DNA of 64,000 bases from Methylacidimicrobium fagopyrum (GTDB taxonomy: Bacteria; Verrucomicrobiota; Verrucomicrobiia; Limisphaerales; UBA11358). The notes beneath the pieces are model-generated. The model did no database searches and was not told the origin of the DNA. It was given only the letters and a program-made list of their open reading frames with translations. Of the stretch, positions 9,056 to 18,800 are shown piece after piece. The first letter of the stretch is position 1. Each line of letters begins with the position of its first letter. The stretch is from positions 124,001 through 188,000 of the forward strand of contig JAMFSJ010000002.1 of the NCBI GenBank assembly GCA_026225255.1, read 5' to 3'. A program made the position numbers and the translations under genes.

Positions 9056-12000
9056 ATGAAAGCCACTCCTACCATTTTTCGACTCGTGTTATCGAGCATT
9101 TTGTTTTTAGGTCTGATCACTAGTGTGCGCGCCCAAAGTTTCACCACCACATTACTTTCTCCGACCCATCCGATTGTTGTATCCAATTTTAATGCGTCGC
9201 AAATTTTTGCAACCTCGCCCAGCCAAGGCGTAATCACAATCGTGCCGTGGGCTCCGATTAATCCGTCAAATCCACTGCCGCCACCGCCGGCTGCGCCCAT
9301 CATACCTGATTTGCGCCCGCCGTCGCCCGGTTCCGACTGCGTCACGCCACCAGTCGGCTTAGTTGGTTGGTGGAAAGGTGACGGTGACACATTGGACAGC
9401 GTTAGCGAAAATAACGGGGCTAATCAAAATGTCACTTACACCAGCGGCGTGGTCGGTCAGGCATTTGCTTTTGATCCAGAGAATTTTTCCTATGGCACTT
9501 ATACCGGCATTCAAATTGCCGACCAGCCGGCTTATGCATTGACGAATTCATTGACGATCGAAGGTTGGATCCGCCCGCGGGGCGACAGTTATATAATTTT
9601 CTGGCGCGGTGACAATCGCCCGGGCTTGGATCCCTACTATCTTTCCATGCAGGACAACCATACCCTTCGCTTCGGCATCTGCGACGCCAATAACAATGCC
9701 GCGCTGGTAGATACAACTTTGAACTACTCTAGCTGGACGCATGTGGCGGCAACTTTAGACGGCGGCACTGGCACTTTAAGCATTTATACCAACGGCGTTT
9801 TGGCGGCGCAAACGAGCAGCAGCGTTCGCCCCTTTGGAAATCTGGAGCCAGATCAATCGCCTGGCATCGGCATCGGCAATCTGAATGACGGCGGAAATAG
9901 TTTCCCCTTCATCGGCGATATTGACGAAATTTCTTTGTATAACCGCGCCCTTTCTTCCACTGAAATCGCCGCCATTTACAACGCTGGTAGTGCGGGGAAA
10001 TGTCCGATGATTTCGTCGACGAATGATTGTGTCACGCCGCCAGCCGATTTGGTTAGTTGGTGGAAGGCCGAAGGTAACGCGCTTGATAGTGTTGGCGGTA
10101 ACAACGGCATTAATCAAAACGTCACTTACACAACCGGCATAGATGGTCTGGCCTTTAGTTTTGATGGCAGTGCCAGCAGCTATATCTCGATTCCGGCGTC
10201 CTCAAACTTGGATATTGGAGCGACGGGAAGCGGGATTACAATTGAAGGTTGGATCATTCCAAACTATTCAGCAACAGAGGATTTGCCAATTGTAGAATGG
10301 GATTCTGCCTCTACTGATGGGTTGCAGTTATGGGCCGAGACACCATATAGGCTCTACATGAACGTTAAGGATACCGCAGGCAATGATCATGCATTGTTTT
10401 CCGCTAACAATTTAATCAATACCAACACGTGGCAACATGTAGCCGGAACCTACGATAAGAACACTGGTATAGCGGCTCTTTATATTAATGGTGTTGCCGT
10501 TGCGTCGACGAATTTTGGCAATATTACGCCCCAGACCACTTATTCACTCCTGAACATCGGCAGAAGGACGGGCCAGCCCATTGGTCTCAATCAGACTTTT
10601 CACGGACAGCTAGACGAGCTCAGCCTCTACAATCGCGCCCTTTCTTCCACTGAAATCACCGCCATTTACAACGCTGGCAGCGCGGGGAAATGCACCGCTG
10701 AAGAGCCATCGACCGTGCCGCAGATTTTTAACATCACTCCAGCTATTGCCACGAACGGCGCGAGGATCACCGTCTCCGGTGCCAACTTCAATCCGAATGG
10801 CGCGGGCGACACCGTTTATTTCGGGGCGGTACAGGCGAACGTTTTGTCCGCCACAGCGACAAATCTCGTGGTGCAAGTTCCCGTCGGCGCGATCTACTCG
10901 CCGATCACGGTGACGGTCAATGGACTTACGGCATTCTCAGGCCAGTTATTTGAACCGACATTTGTCGGCGATGGATCAGATATCAGTCCGGCTTCGTTTA
11001 ATTCGCGGCTCGATTTGCCAGCCGGCAATGGCCCCTTCAAAGTTGTGATTGCCGATCTGGATGGCGATGGTAAACCTGACTTGATTGTGGCGAATGATTA
11101 TAATAACACCATTTCATTGTATCGTAACATCAGCACAAATGGTTTGCTGACTGCCAACTCCTTTGCGCCGCGCGTGGATTTGACAACGCCGCCGGGGCAA
11201 TACACGCCCTACGGACTACTGGCGACCGATGTAGACGGGGATGGCAAACTAGATATAGTTATTTCTGATTACGGCAGCAATATGGTTTCGGTTTATCGGA
11301 ACACCTGCACGCCCGGCAATATCAGCTCCAACACCTTCGCTACCCGGGTGGATTTTCCTTGCGGCCCCCAACCACAAGGCATTGAAGTCAAAGATATCGA
11401 CGGTGACGGTCGCCCGGAAATTTTGACGGCGAACGGGGGAGACGGCACGGTCTCTATTTTAAGAAATACCAGTGTCACCGGCAGCCTCACCACCAATTCA
11501 TTTGCACCGCACGTTGACATCGCAACCGGCAGCAGTTGCGGCAGCATCGTGGTGGGCGATCTGGATGGCGATGGCAAGCCGGATATTGCGGCGGCCAACA
11601 ACACAGACGGCGCTGTGTCGGTGCTACGCAATCTCAGTTCACCCGGCAATATCACCACCAATTCGTTTGCGCCAAAAGTGGATATTGCGATTTCCGATTA
11701 CGTGCAGCAATTGGCCATCGGTGATCTCGATGGCGATGGGAAACTAGATTTAACCGTGGCAAGTTATCTTTCTCAAAAAGTTTCAGTGTTGCGTAACACC
11801 AGCACGGTCGGAAATCTTTCATTCGCTTCGCCGGTTGATTTTTCTCTCAGTGGTCGGGGACATTCACCGATTCTTGCCGACTTGAATGGCGATGGTAAAC
11901 CGGATCTGACCATTGTAACCGAGCTTAATAGCGCACTTTCCATCTTTCAAAATATTGGCGAGTCCGGCAGTTTTACCACCGACTCACTGGCTCCGCGCAT

Positions 12001-12934
12001 CGATTTCGGCACCGGCTGGAATGCTTGGGGCGTCGCCGCCGGCGACCTCGACGGCGATGGCCGACCGGATCTGGTTTTCTGCAACAGCTATGACAACACG
12101 ATTTCGATCTACCAGAACCAAACACCGTTGTTGCGTAACAATCCGCCAACCATCACCTCGCAGCCGTTGAGCCAAACAGCTTTGCAAGGTGCCGGCGTGA
12201 GTCTCTTCGTGACGGCCATCGGCAGCAGTCCTTTGCGCTATCAATGGAAATTTAACAAGTCGAATATTTCAAAGGCAACTAATGCCACGCTGACCTTGAC
12301 TAATCTGCATCCGGCACAGGCGGGGAATTATACCGTCACCGTCTCCAATCCTTACGGCACCGTCTCCAGCTCGAATGCCACGCTCACGGTGACTGCGCAA
12401 AACGTGCTCGTTTATAATTATTCTGGAAACGAAAAGGTCACCACGGCTAAACAAGAATTCGCTTACAATTATTCCGGCCAAATGTTTTTAATTCCCGGCG
12501 GCACCAATGGCGTCTTCGTCGGCTGGGCAGTCATCAGTGGCAAGCGACAATACTGGGTTAGCGCATTCTCGGATTACCTCTGGGTGACTATTCCAGGCTC
12601 GGCGAACCGCACTTACACCGTTCTTGGCAAGGCCGGCAATGACATTGACGCCAACGGCCAACCCCACATCTGGTCCTATTTGCACAAGGGACAAAACACG
12701 ACGCTTACCATCGGCACGAAAAAGACTTTTTCATTCCCTAGCACTTTTGCTTGCAACGACAGTCACGTCTATCCCGACCCGCAGACGGGCGTGATGATTC
12801 TTCGCGAAGCCACTTCGACCTATACCTATACGACTCTGGCCACGCAGACGGCAAATAACAGCGGCGAGACATTGGCCGATCTCGTGAATTCCTTGACGCA
12901 AAATTTGGCTAAACTAGGTTATAAATCGCAATGA
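9056..12934 (+). CDS. Large secreted LamG/IPT/FG-GAP/Ig protein
   Basis: A 1292-residue exported protein with a signal peptide (residues 1-26, cleavage after SVRA). Order of parts: a proline-rich linker (about 75-95); two LamG/concanavalin-like domains (about 100-318 and 325-545), each opening DCVTPP and closing LYNRALSSTEI..IYNAGSAGKC; an IPT/TIG domain (about 555-635); seven FG-GAP/VCBS-type repeats (about 650-1022) with calcium-binding DxDGDGxPD loops; an Ig-like domain (about 1030-1115); and a C-terminal domain of about 170 residues that I do not recognise. The FG-GAP repeats are expected to form a beta-propeller as in integrin alpha chains. Likely a surface or extracellular binding protein; ligand unknown. 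It is 22 bp upstream of the GNAT gene, so readthrough is possible. Confidence 0.88.
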   Translation: MKATPTIFRLVLSSILFLGLITSVRAQSFTTTLLSPTHPIVVSNFNASQIFATSPSQGVITIVPWAPINPSNPLPPPPAAPIIPDLRPPSPGSDCVTPPVGLVGWWKGDGDTLDSVSENNGANQNVTYTSGVVGQAFAFDPENFSYGTYTGIQIADQPAYALTNSLTIEGWIRPRGDSYIIFWRGDNRPGLDPYYLSMQDNHTLRFGICDANNNAALVDTTLNYSSWTHVAATLDGGTGTLSIYTNGVLAAQTSSSVRPFGNLEPDQSPGIGIGNLNDGGNSFPFIGDIDEISLYNRALSSTEIAAIYNAGSAGKCPMISSTNDCVTPPADLVSWWKAEGNALDSVGGNNGINQNVTYTTGIDGLAFSFDGSASSYISIPASSNLDIGATGSGITIEGWIIPNYSATEDLPIVEWDSASTDGLQLWAETPYRLYMNVKDTAGNDHALFSANNLINTNTWQHVAGTYDKNTGIAALYINGVAVASTNFGNITPQTTYSLLNIGRRTGQPIGLNQTFHGQLDELSLYNRALSSTEITAIYNAGSAGKCTAEEPSTVPQIFNITPAIATNGARITVSGANFNPNGAGDTVYFGAVQANVLSATATNLVVQVPVGAIYSPITVTVNGLTAFSGQLFEPTFVGDGSDISPASFNSRLDLPAGNGPFKVVIADLDGDGKPDLIVANDYNNTISLYRNISTNGLLTANSFAPRVDLTTPPGQYTPYGLLATDVDGDGKLDIVISDYGSNMVSVYRNTCTPGNISSNTFATRVDFPCGPQPQGIEVKDIDGDGRPEILTANGGDGTVSILRNTSVTGSLTTNSFAPHVDIATGSSCGSIVVGDLDGDGKPDIAAANNTDGAVSVLRNLSSPGNITTNSFAPKVDIAISDYVQQLAIGDLDGDGKLDLTVASYLSQKVSVLRNTSTVGNLSFASPVDFSLSGRGHSPILADLNGDGKPDLTIVTELNSALSIFQNIGESGSFTTDSLAPRIDFGTGWNAWGVAAGDLDGDGRPDLVFCNSYDNTISIYQNQTPLLRNNPPTITSQPLSQTALQGAGVSLFVTAIGSSPLRYQWKFNKSNISKATNATLTLTNLHPAQAGNYTVTVSNPYGTVSSSNATLTVTAQNVLVYNYSGNEKVTTAKQEFAYNYSGQMFLIPGGTNGVFVGWAVISGKRQYWVSAFSDYLWVTIPGSANRTYTVLGKAGNDIDANGQPHIWSYLHKGQNTTLTIGTKKTFSFPSTFACNDSHVYPDPQTGVMILREATSTYTYTTLATQTANNSGETLADLVNSLTQNLAKLGYKSQ
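9331..10692 (+). repeat. Tandem duplication of a LamG-encoding cassette
   Basis: Two adjacent units of about 680 bp, starting near 9331 and 10021, encode the two LamG domains. Their ends are almost identical at DNA level (9938-10002 against 10628-10692, differing at only a few positions), while their centres have diverged. This suggests an older duplication with later homogenisation of the ends. Confidence 0.7.
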
Positions 12935-12956
12935 CGTAAGCGCGAGAAAAGGTAAA

Positions 12957-13376
12957 ATGCTTTTTCGTGCCGCCACGCTCGGTGACTCCGGTTTGCTCGC
13001 GGAGTTGAATCATCAATTGATCCGCGACGAAGGGCATCGAAATACGATGACGGTTGCCGAATTGGAACAACGGATGCGCGGTTGGCTGGCGTCCGAATAC
13101 AACGCGGTCATTTTTGAGCAGGCGAACGAAGTGGTCGCTTACGCTCTCTATCGTGAATCAGCGGCAGAAATTTATTTGCGCCAACTGTTTGTCGCCCGCC
13201 ATCAACGTCGAAAAGGGATTGGGCAACAAGCGGTTGAAATTCTCCGCGCAAAAATCTGGCTGACCCATAAGCGGTTGACCGTAGACGTTCTAGTTCAAAA
13301 CCTCGCTGCAATTTCGTTCTGGCGCACCGTCGGCTACCAAGATTATTGTCTGACGCTCGAAATCAAAAATGTCTAA
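12957..13376 (+). CDS. GNAT-family N-acetyltransferase
   Basis: A 139-residue cytoplasmic protein of the GCN5-related acetyltransferase fold. The acetyl-CoA binding motif A reads LFVARHQRRKGIGQQAVEIL (about residues 77-96), with the Q/RxxGxG/A signature as RRKGIG. The C-terminal NLAAISFWRTVGY is the usual motif B end. The substrate cannot be predicted. Its stop overlaps the start of the SMUG1-like gene by 8 bp, so the two are probably co-transcribed and translationally coupled. The start ATG lies 22 bp after the preceding secreted-protein gene. Confidence 0.85.
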   Translation: MLFRAATLGDSGLLAELNHQLIRDEGHRNTMTVAELEQRMRGWLASEYNAVIFEQANEVVAYALYRESAAEIYLRQLFVARHQRRKGIGQQAVEILRAKIWLTHKRLTVDVLVQNLAAISFWRTVGYQDYCLTLEIKNV

Positions 13377-14097
13377 AACTAGCCAGCAACTCATCACCGT
13401 TACGCAGGAATTTTCCGAACAGGTCGGACGCCTGAAATTCGCTGTGCCCGTCACGCACGTTTACAATCCGCTCGATTATGCGTGGGCGGCGCATGCCGAC
13501 TACTTGCAAAAATTTGGCGGCACAAAAAAGCGCGTCATTTTTCTCGGCATGAATCCCGGTCCATTCGGCATGGCGCAAACCGGCGTTCCGTTTGGTGAAA
13601 TCGCCGCCGTGCGCGACTGGCTCGGTATTCACGCTAAAATCGGCAAGCTCTCGACGGAGCATCCTAAACGCCAGATCGTCGGCTTTGATTGCAAACGTTC
13701 TGAAGTCAGCGGCCGCCGCCTGTGGAAACTTTTTGCGGAACGATTTGGTTCGCCCGGAAAGTTTTTTGCCGAACATTTCGTAGAAAATTATTGTCCGCTC
13801 GCATTTCTCGTTGAGAGCGGCGCGAATTTTACGCCCAACAAATTACCCAAGGCCGAGCGCGAACAATTATTCGCCCTGTGCGACGAACATTTGCGGCACG
13901 TGCTGGAAATTCTCCAGCCGGAATGGCTGATCGGTATCGGTGGTTTTGCGCAAGAACGTGCAGAATTGGCCGCTGTCGGCACGCATGTCCGCGTCGGCCA
14001 GATTTTGCACCCGAGCCCGGCCAGCCCGAAAGCCAACCGCCACGATTGGACCAAAACAGCGGCCAAAGAATTGATTGAGCTCGGGGTTTGGAAATGA
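13369..14097 (+). CDS. SMUG1-type uracil-DNA glycosylase
   Basis: A 242-residue enzyme of the single-strand-selective monofunctional uracil-DNA glycosylase family (UDG superfamily family 3), which removes uracil and oxidised pyrimidines from DNA. The catalytic motif I, GMNPGPFGMAQTGVPFGE (about residues 60-77), closely matches that of vertebrate SMUG1, with the catalytic Asn in GMNPG. Motif II near the C-terminus reads ILHPSPASPKANRHDW with the catalytic His. Conserved NYCPLAF is also present. Length is close to known SMUG1 proteins (about 240-270). It overlaps the upstream GNAT gene by 8 bp. SMUG1-like enzymes are patchily distributed in bacteria and are known from Verrucomicrobiota and Planctomycetota relatives. 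Confidence 0.93.
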   Translation: MSKTSQQLITVTQEFSEQVGRLKFAVPVTHVYNPLDYAWAAHADYLQKFGGTKKRVIFLGMNPGPFGMAQTGVPFGEIAAVRDWLGIHAKIGKLSTEHPKRQIVGFDCKRSEVSGRRLWKLFAERFGSPGKFFAEHFVENYCPLAFLVESGANFTPNKLPKAEREQLFALCDEHLRHVLEILQPEWLIGIGGFAQERAELAAVGTHVRVGQILHPSPASPKANRHDWTKTAAKELIELGVWK

Positions 14098-14223
14098 TTT
14101 TGCCGAGCAAGCAAGTTGGTTCTCGCCAGGCGAAGTGGTGAAGGCAGAAAAGCCCGCTCAATTTGTCGCCGGAAAAACCTTGCATTTTCACTGCCAGCCG
14201 ATATTTTGTTTTCCCTTTTGGCT

Positions 14224-14300
14224 GCACCCATAGCTCAATTGGATAGAGCGGCTGACTACGGATCAGCAGGTTATAGGTTCAACTCCTATTGGGTGCACCA
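14224..14300 (+). tRNA. tRNA-Arg (anticodon ACG)
   Basis: A complete cloverleaf can be folded by eye. Acceptor stem GCACCCA pairs with TGGGTGC; D arm GCTC/GAGC; anticodon stem GCTGA/TCAGC with loop CTACGGA, placing ACG at the anticodon; T arm ATAGG-TTCAACT-CCTAT; discriminator A and an encoded CCA (14298-14300). ACG is read as arginine (A34 normally edited to inosine, decoding CGN). An integrase-like remnant follows directly. Confidence 0.96.
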
Positions 14301-14336
14301 CCTTTTTCAACGAAATTCACGTTTTCTCTGGTTTCC

Positions 14337-14729
14337 AACACGAATTTTCACGGGATTCTCCTCGATCATCCTGACCGGATGCGTTCGTATCGGAATTATT
14401 CGGAGGCTAAAACTGACGCCGAGCGTATTGTTCGAGAAATTGCGCCAGGCTCGCAATCAGCCGGTTTTTCGGCAAGCCAATCAAAAGACGCGGTTGCTGC
14501 GTTGGAGCGGCTTGACGTTTTACACCGATCCATTGGCAATAAATTTTCCCTACGGAGCGTGATTTCTGAATTTGCGGATTGCACCGCCAAATTGCCGGGA
14601 GGCTCGTTGCGCGAAGCCGTAATCGCATCTCTACAGACAGTTGCGGCGGTTAAACGAAAAATAGTTTCGGAGGCCGTCGCGCAGTTTATCGAAAGCCGCA
14701 AACATAGCCGGGCAAACCGATTTTCTTAA
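14337..14729 (+). pseudogene. Truncated tyrosine-integrase remnant (N-terminal part)
   Basis: Starting about 35 bp after tRNA-Arg there is an open frame in which the stretch RMRSYRNYSEAKTDAERI, then ALERLDVL, SLRSVISEF and SLREAVIASLQTVAAVKRK resembles the N-terminal arm-binding and linker region of site-specific integrases found in Planctomycetes and Verrucomicrobiota. It ends at a stop (14727-14729), just where the core-binding domain should begin. No catalytic R-H-R-Y domain follows in any frame up to 14994. No convincing start codon or ribosome site precedes it; the frame simply opens inside the tRNA. Position next to a tRNA 3' end is what an old integrative element would leave. Family assignment is from memory of sequence style and should be treated as tentative. 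Confidence 0.45.
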
Positions 14730-14994
14730 TGCAGTTCGCTTCGAGGGTGAGCATGATTTTTATTTCTTTATGATCCGGTTGAAATAACGTCCCGCTTCGG
14801 GATCAACAAAATAGGGCGTTGGTATTAATAAAGATGGCTAGAGATAGTCATAGACTTATAACCCCAAATCAGCAGTCATTGCGGTTTATCGCGCGAGTCT
14901 TCCACGGATTACTTAAACACGATGCCGTGTCATTCAGCCGTTACTTAGCTAAGTCTTTAAACCTCCAACTTATAGCGTTTCGTTTTCAAACGCG

Positions 14995-15624
14995 TCAGAT
15001 GTTTTGTGAATACTTCATTACCGCTTCAGTTCGGCAACGAACATGTAATTTTTCATAAATTCGCCGTAAATGGGCGCGAACTGTGTCGTAGCTTATGTTC
15101 AGAGTCGGGCCGATCTCTTTATTGGTTAGTCCTTTGGCAACCAGATTTAAAATTTCAATTTCGCGCGGGGAAAGGTCGACGGTAGGCGGCGTTTCAGTGG
15201 TTGTTTTTTGAAAGGTTTCAACCACCATACGGGCGATTTCTCCCGTCATGGGCGCACCGCCGGAACGCACTTCGGCAATGGCGCGCAAAATTTCTTCGGG
15301 TGAGGAACGCTTCAGCAGATAGCCGCTGGCACCGGCTTTGAGCGCCTGAAAAAGCAACTCACGGTCACGATAAACGGTAACCACAATCACCTGAATTTCA
15401 GGCATCATCTGTTTCAGGCGCGCCGTGCAAGCAATGCCGGAATCTTTTGGCAGGTGGATGTCCATCAGCACCACATTCGGCTTAATTCTAGGTAACTCAA
15501 TTAAAGCGGTTTCAGCATCGCCGCAGGTGCAAATACAACGATAGTCGGACGCCGAATCGACCCACTCTTGAAGCGACTTTCGAATACTGGCATTATCTTC
15601 AACAATAGCGACGGTTGTTATCAT
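14995..15624 (-). CDS. NarL/FixJ-family response regulator
   Basis: A 209-residue two-component response regulator. The receiver domain (residues 1-120) has the acidic pair E9/D10, phospho-acceptor D55 in VVLMDIH, a Thr in VVTVYRD and the conserved Lys in YLLKRSS. The LuxR-type helix-turn-helix (about 148-205) reads LSPREIEILNLVAKGLTNKEIG..LNISYDTVRAHLRRIYEKL. It is divergent from the large sensor kinase gene at 15812 across 187 bp, and the kinase is of the HisKA_3 class that pairs with NarL-type regulators, so the two very likely form one system. NarL-type proteins bind inverted heptamers with 2-bp spacing, matching the 7-2-7 repeats found four times in this window; that this regulator binds them is an inference. 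Confidence 0.93.
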   Translation of the reverse strand: MITTVAIVEDNASIRKSLQEWVDSASDYRCICTCGDAETALIELPRIKPNVVLMDIHLPKDSGIACTARLKQMMPEIQVIVVTVYRDRELLFQALKAGASGYLLKRSSPEEILRAIAEVRSGGAPMTGEIARMVVETFQKTTTETPPTVDLSPREIEILNLVAKGLTNKEIGPTLNISYDTVRAHLRRIYEKLHVRCRTEAVMKYSQNI

Positions 15625-15811
15625 AGGATGGCAGTTAAAATAGTTTTCAATGAAAACGCATTATTAAATGGGTCTTAAGGTTGCGTGATCAATTATGGAT
15701 GGTCAAAAAATAAATTCCCAGATGAATTCCCTTAAATAAGCGAACCAAAATTTTGCTGATGCGTTGACGGTTCAGTTATGAGATTCTCACTTTAATTACA
15801 TTAATACTGCT

Positions 15812-18800
15812 ATGAACCGACTGACCCCCGTTGGCTGCCGAAAGCGATTTGCCTATAATTTGCTCTTGTGGCTAACGTATTGTTTTGGTTTTGGCGTAGC
15901 CCCAGCCGAACCGGTTGAATCAACCCTGCCTTCGGTCACGAATATTTTTCAACTTCGTAGCGCAGTCACCTTACAGTCGGGCCGCATTTGCGCTTATGAT
16001 TTAGAGGGAATAATTCTTGTGGTGAACAGTAATTCTGGAGCGCTTTTTTTTCAAGATAATTCCGGCACGGTGGTCTTGGAGTTAGGGTTGAAGGGATTGG
16101 AATTACGCCCTGGACAGAGAGTTCGCTTGCGTGGAACGAACTACGTGGCTTACACGTATATGGGTTTAAGTCTGGGTGCCCGTCCTGTAATTGATGCCGA
16201 CAATCTACATTCGACGATTGAAAGGTCGGGCGAACTTTACCTCAAGGCCGGTTATCATCCTATTCGGGTTGTTTGGTTCAATCAATCAGGGGCCTATGCG
16301 CTCAATCTGGCCTATGCGGGGCCGCAGATAACGAAACAAACAATCCCCACTTCGACGCTATTTAGGACGGCTTCTACTGCCGAGGATGGCAACGTGAAGC
16401 CCGGTTTGAGCTATCGTTTTTTTGAGGGTGATTGGGAAAGGCTGCCTGATTTTAATTCCTTGGTGCCACAAAAAATTGGAAATGTTTCAAATTTTAACGT
16501 CTCGGTTGCAACCCGGATAGATAACGCGGGGTTGGAATTTAATGGATTTTTGAAACTGACCAATGAGGGGAATTATACTTTCTATTTAAGCTCGGATGAT
16601 GGCGCTCAGATGTTTCTTGATGATACGTCGCCGGAAGTAAGTATTATTGGAACCGCGCCGGTTCCGGTTCCCCAACCCATCGCGGTCAGTCAGCCTTTGT
16701 CCGATGGAATTGATAATCCTTGGGCCAGATCTGAAGGCACAATCACTTACCTGAGTCGGCACCAGAATAGCGTGCGCTTTGAACTGACCTTTGGGGAAAA
16801 CCAAATGCAGGTCGAGGTGCTGAATACTGCGGGCAATGTTCCTTGGTATCTGTTAAATAGCCGGGTGCGGGTCACCGGCATTCTCCCAGACATTAAAAGC
16901 ATCGTAGGGCAGAAATATGCGGGGTTAATGATTGTGGCCGGTTGGCAAGACGTGTCAGTGCTGGATGTGATGCCAGAACAATGGTCATCCTTTAATAAAA
17001 CCACGATTGGTGAGTTAAGCCGGAGAGTTGCTGCCGGCAGCAACAACATCGTCTGTTTGCAAGGCCGCTTCCATACCGATCCAGCGACGCAAGCCCTCCG
17101 TTTTGAAGATGCCACTGGTTCTGCCACCGTTCAGCTCCTGAATGCACTTTCCGTTGAAACGAATTTAGATATGGATTGTTTATGTCAATGGAGCTGGCAA
17201 GGAACGAATTTATTTCTTAACGAAGCCATCGCCCGCGAATCTCTCCATGGACCGGACAAAAAAATAAATGTTGCCCGGGTTTTGACTACCGCCATGGAGG
17301 TTCAACGGTTAACCCGCGATGAAGCCGCACACGAATATCCGGTCAAAATTCACGGGGTCATTACTTCGGTGGCACCGGATTTCCGGAGTCTGCTCATTCA
17401 AGATTTTACCCGTGCGGTTTTTGTTTGGACGGGCGATGCATCGCCAGCAAGTTTGCCGCAGGTGGGTGATTATTGCGAACTGGATGGCATCACCCGGCCC
17501 GCAGACTTTTCACCCATTGTGCTTTTTAGCAAGGCCATAGTGTTGTGGCAAGGGCGTATGCCTCAACCCATCCGACCCACCCGGGATCAATTAATCAGCG
17601 GAAGTTTGGACGCCCAGTATGTGGAAATTCGCGGATTGATTATTGGCACGCACGATACCTATATGACCCTTTTGACCGCGGATGGGATGCTTGATCTGGA
17701 CGTTTTGTCGGCGCCGGGCGAGCAATGGAAGTCGTTGCTTAATTCGATCGTTCGGGTGCGGGGTTGTTTGGTGGCTAATTGGAATCCGACGACGCATAGT
17801 GTCATTATTGATTCGGAGGTTCATCTTAATATTTGGAACGCGACTTTTTCAGTGGATTCACCGCCACCGATCGATCCATTTGCGCCGGATCAGGTGCGCG
17901 CCAAAGATCTGATGCAGTTTGATGTGCGGTTCGATACGTTTCGGCGGGTAAAAGTTAGCGGACAGATTATTCATTGTAGTCCGGACATGGATTACTTGAT
18001 GGATGGTCAAACGGGTCTGCGGTTTCAACTGGCTAAACCGGCATCATTTAATCCTGGTGATGAAGTAGAAGTGGTGGGGCTGGTCGAGCTGGGCGGAGCT
18101 TCGCCGATTTTGCGACAGGCAATTGCCCGCAAAACAGGATATCGTTTATTGCCTGATCCCCGCGATTTTTCAATCAATTCACTTAGTAATAATTATGATT
18201 CCACCCTTGTCAGCGTGAACGGAACTTTGGTGGATATTCAAAATCACGGCACTCAGCAGACTTTGGAATTGCAGGTGGGTATGAAAAGTTTCATTGCGCG
18301 ACTGGACTATCATAAACAACGCCTGCCGTCCGCCTGGCTGCTGGGCAGTCGCTTAAAACTCACTGGCACATTCTCGGCGCTGGATGGCGACCGGTTGGCT
18401 GGGCGGGACGTGAATTCATTCGAACTACTGTTGAATACGCCGGACGATGTGGAAGTGATCGCCCGACCAGCGTGGTGGACCTTACGCCGTCTGCTGGTGG
18501 TGACTACTGGTTTGCTGGCAGGACTAACCTTAGCGTTCGCGTGGATTGGTTTATTACGGCGTCAAGTGGAGCGTCGGACGCACCAACTTAGGAATGAAAT
18601 CGGCGAGCGAGAACGGACTGAGAAATTACGAGCCATTGAGCTAGAGCGCGCCCGTATCGCCCGCGATCTGCACGACGATCTGGGCAGCGCCTTGACTGAA
18701 ATCAGCATGATGGCAATGCCTCGCCCAGGATTGAATGGACTAAAAACCGGATCGGAAATTGCCGCCGAACGACTTCGGGAAATCGCCGAGAAATCCCGTT

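Noticed and set aside
11040-12120. Regularly spaced similar DNA units considered as a CRISPR array
   Set aside because: They encode FG-GAP protein repeats in frame; units are not identical and no cas genes are near.
14116-14562. Open frame running through tRNA-Arg
   Set aside because: It spans the whole tRNA gene and overlaps the integrase-like remnant in another frame, with no recognisable protein.
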